DNA of 64,000 bases, taken from NCBI RefSeq assembly GCF_003268815.1, contig NZ_QLSV01000009.1, forward strand, positions 62,001-126,000. The letters run 5' to 3'. Both the position numbers and the translations under genes were made by a program. Each line of letters begins with the position of its first letter. Position 1 is the first letter of the stretch. The notes beneath the pieces were generated by a model. The model was not told the DNA's origin and made no database searches. It worked only from the letters and a program-made list of their open reading frames with translations. Shown in pieces: positions 63,442 through 64,000 of this stretch. Origin of the DNA: Flavobacterium lacus (GTDB lineage: Bacteria > Bacteroidota > Bacteroidia > Flavobacteriales > Flavobacteriaceae).

Positions 63442-64000
63442 ATGGAAAACATCATACAAACCAGTAATCTAAATTTTCACTATTCAAAACATAAAAGCAT
63501 TATTGAAAACTTATCGATCAATGTTCCTAAAGGAAGTATTTATGGTTTTCTGGGTCCAAATGGTGCAGGAAAGTCAACCACTATGCGATTGCTAACCGGG
63601 ATCATTCCCGATGATAAAAATGCAATTAAAATCTTTGGAAGTGAATTAAATGAACAAATTCCGTTTATTTTTTCCAAGATTGGTGCTTTAGTGGAAAGTC
63701 CAGCTTTATATCTTCATTTATCGGGTTATAACAATCTGTTGTATATCGCAAAAGTCAAAAACATTAATCCTGACAAAATTGACGAAGTGCTTGAATTAGT
63801 TGAATTAACCTACGCAAAAAATCAAAAAGCCAAACAATATTCACTTGGAATGAAACAACGATTAGCAATTGCAATGGCACTCTTAGGTGAGCCCGAATTG
63901 TTGTTTTTAGATGAACCCGTAAACGGATTAGATCCAAATGGAATTGTTGAAATAAGAAAACTTTTAATCAAAATAAATAAAGAAAAAGGCGTTACTATTT
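63442..64000 (+). CDS. ABC transporter ATP-binding protein (partial)
   Basis: The first 186 codons are visible; the gene runs off the right edge. Walker A is GFLGPNGAGKSTTMRLL (about residues 35-51). The signature is YSLGMKQRLAIAMAL (from about 133), and Walker B is ELLFLDEPVNGLDP. The SLGMKQR form and sequence are typical of bacitracin-type/ABC-2 exporters (BcrA group), for which a membrane subunit gene would be expected next, beyond the window. Substrate unknown. Confidence 0.92.
   Translation, partial: MENIIQTSNLNFHYSKHKSIIENLSINVPKGSIYGFLGPNGAGKSTTMRLLTGIIPDDKNAIKIFGSELNEQIPFIFSKIGALVESPALYLHLSGYNNLLYIAKVKNINPDKIDEVLELVELTYAKNQKAKQYSLGMKQRLAIAMALLGEPELLFLDEPVNGLDPNGIVEIRKLLIKINKEKGVTI

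Overview
The window is chromosomal DNA from a low-GC member of the Bacteroidota, most likely a Flavobacterium or close relative in the Flavobacteriaceae. The evidence is a type IX secretion C-terminal sorting domain, many Bacteroidota -7 promoter elements (TAnnTTTG, sometimes with TTTG 19 nt upstream), TamB with a Flavobacteria-like layout, split transketolase genes, and an AT-rich intergenic style with short palindromic repeats. I see no rRNA, tRNA, CRISPR array, prophage or insertion sequence. Most genes are core metabolism and housekeeping.

Layout. 1-2.7 kb: a cut-off BadF-type sugar kinase, then gap and pfkA (glycolysis). 2.8-7.3 kb: tamB, divergent from a run at 7.4-12.7 kb of tsaD, rsmE, a DUF4159 protein, an AI-2E family permease, a THUMP-like methyltransferase and a secreted protein. 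12.7-13.9 kb: a VanX-like dipeptidase and an unknown protein. 14.3-17.4 kb: a secreted protein made of four exact-length 690-bp DUF4397 units plus a T9SS tail. 17.5-21.2 kb: hutH, a frameshifted TlpA-type lipoprotein, and an orphan gene bracketed by inverted repeats. 21.2-26.5 kb: nnrDE, a candidate 33-residue gene, and thrA-thrB without thrC. 26.6-30.9 kb: carbonic anhydrase, SulP transporter, a small exported protein, dps, and divergent oxyR. 30.9-34.4 kb: small unknowns, an AIM24-like protein, mnmD, a c-type cytochrome lipoprotein and a DUF4920 lipoprotein. 34.7-39.5 kb: ilvE, a MazG-like protein, and a TPR histidine kinase/LuxR-type regulator pair preceded by a coupled orphan. 39.6-44.4 kb: a cyanophycin locus (isoaspartyl peptidase, cyanophycinase, cyanophycin synthetase). 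44.5-51.7 kb: an exported asnB-like protein, dnaB, accA, an EamA permease, lptG and tgt. 51.9-54.4 kb: a split transketolase interrupted by an orphan gene. 54.4-61.0 kb: a full trpEGDCFBA operon behind a trpL leader peptide and attenuator. 61.2-64 kb: a NfeD-like protein, flotillin, and a cut-off ABC ATPase.

How the parts work together. The clearest functional units are the trp operon with its own consensus promoter and attenuator, the cyanophycin synthesis/breakdown locus, the SulP-carbonic anhydrase inorganic-carbon pair, the dps/oxyR peroxide pair, and the flotillin/NfeD pair. The observations most worth testing are the trp attenuator, the cyanophycin locus with its possibly leaderless cyanophycinase mRNA, the homogenised DUF4397 repeats, the missing zinc cysteines in Tgt, the candidate 33-residue gene, and the orphan genes placed inside or against conserved operons. 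I found no clearly new defence or mobile system.
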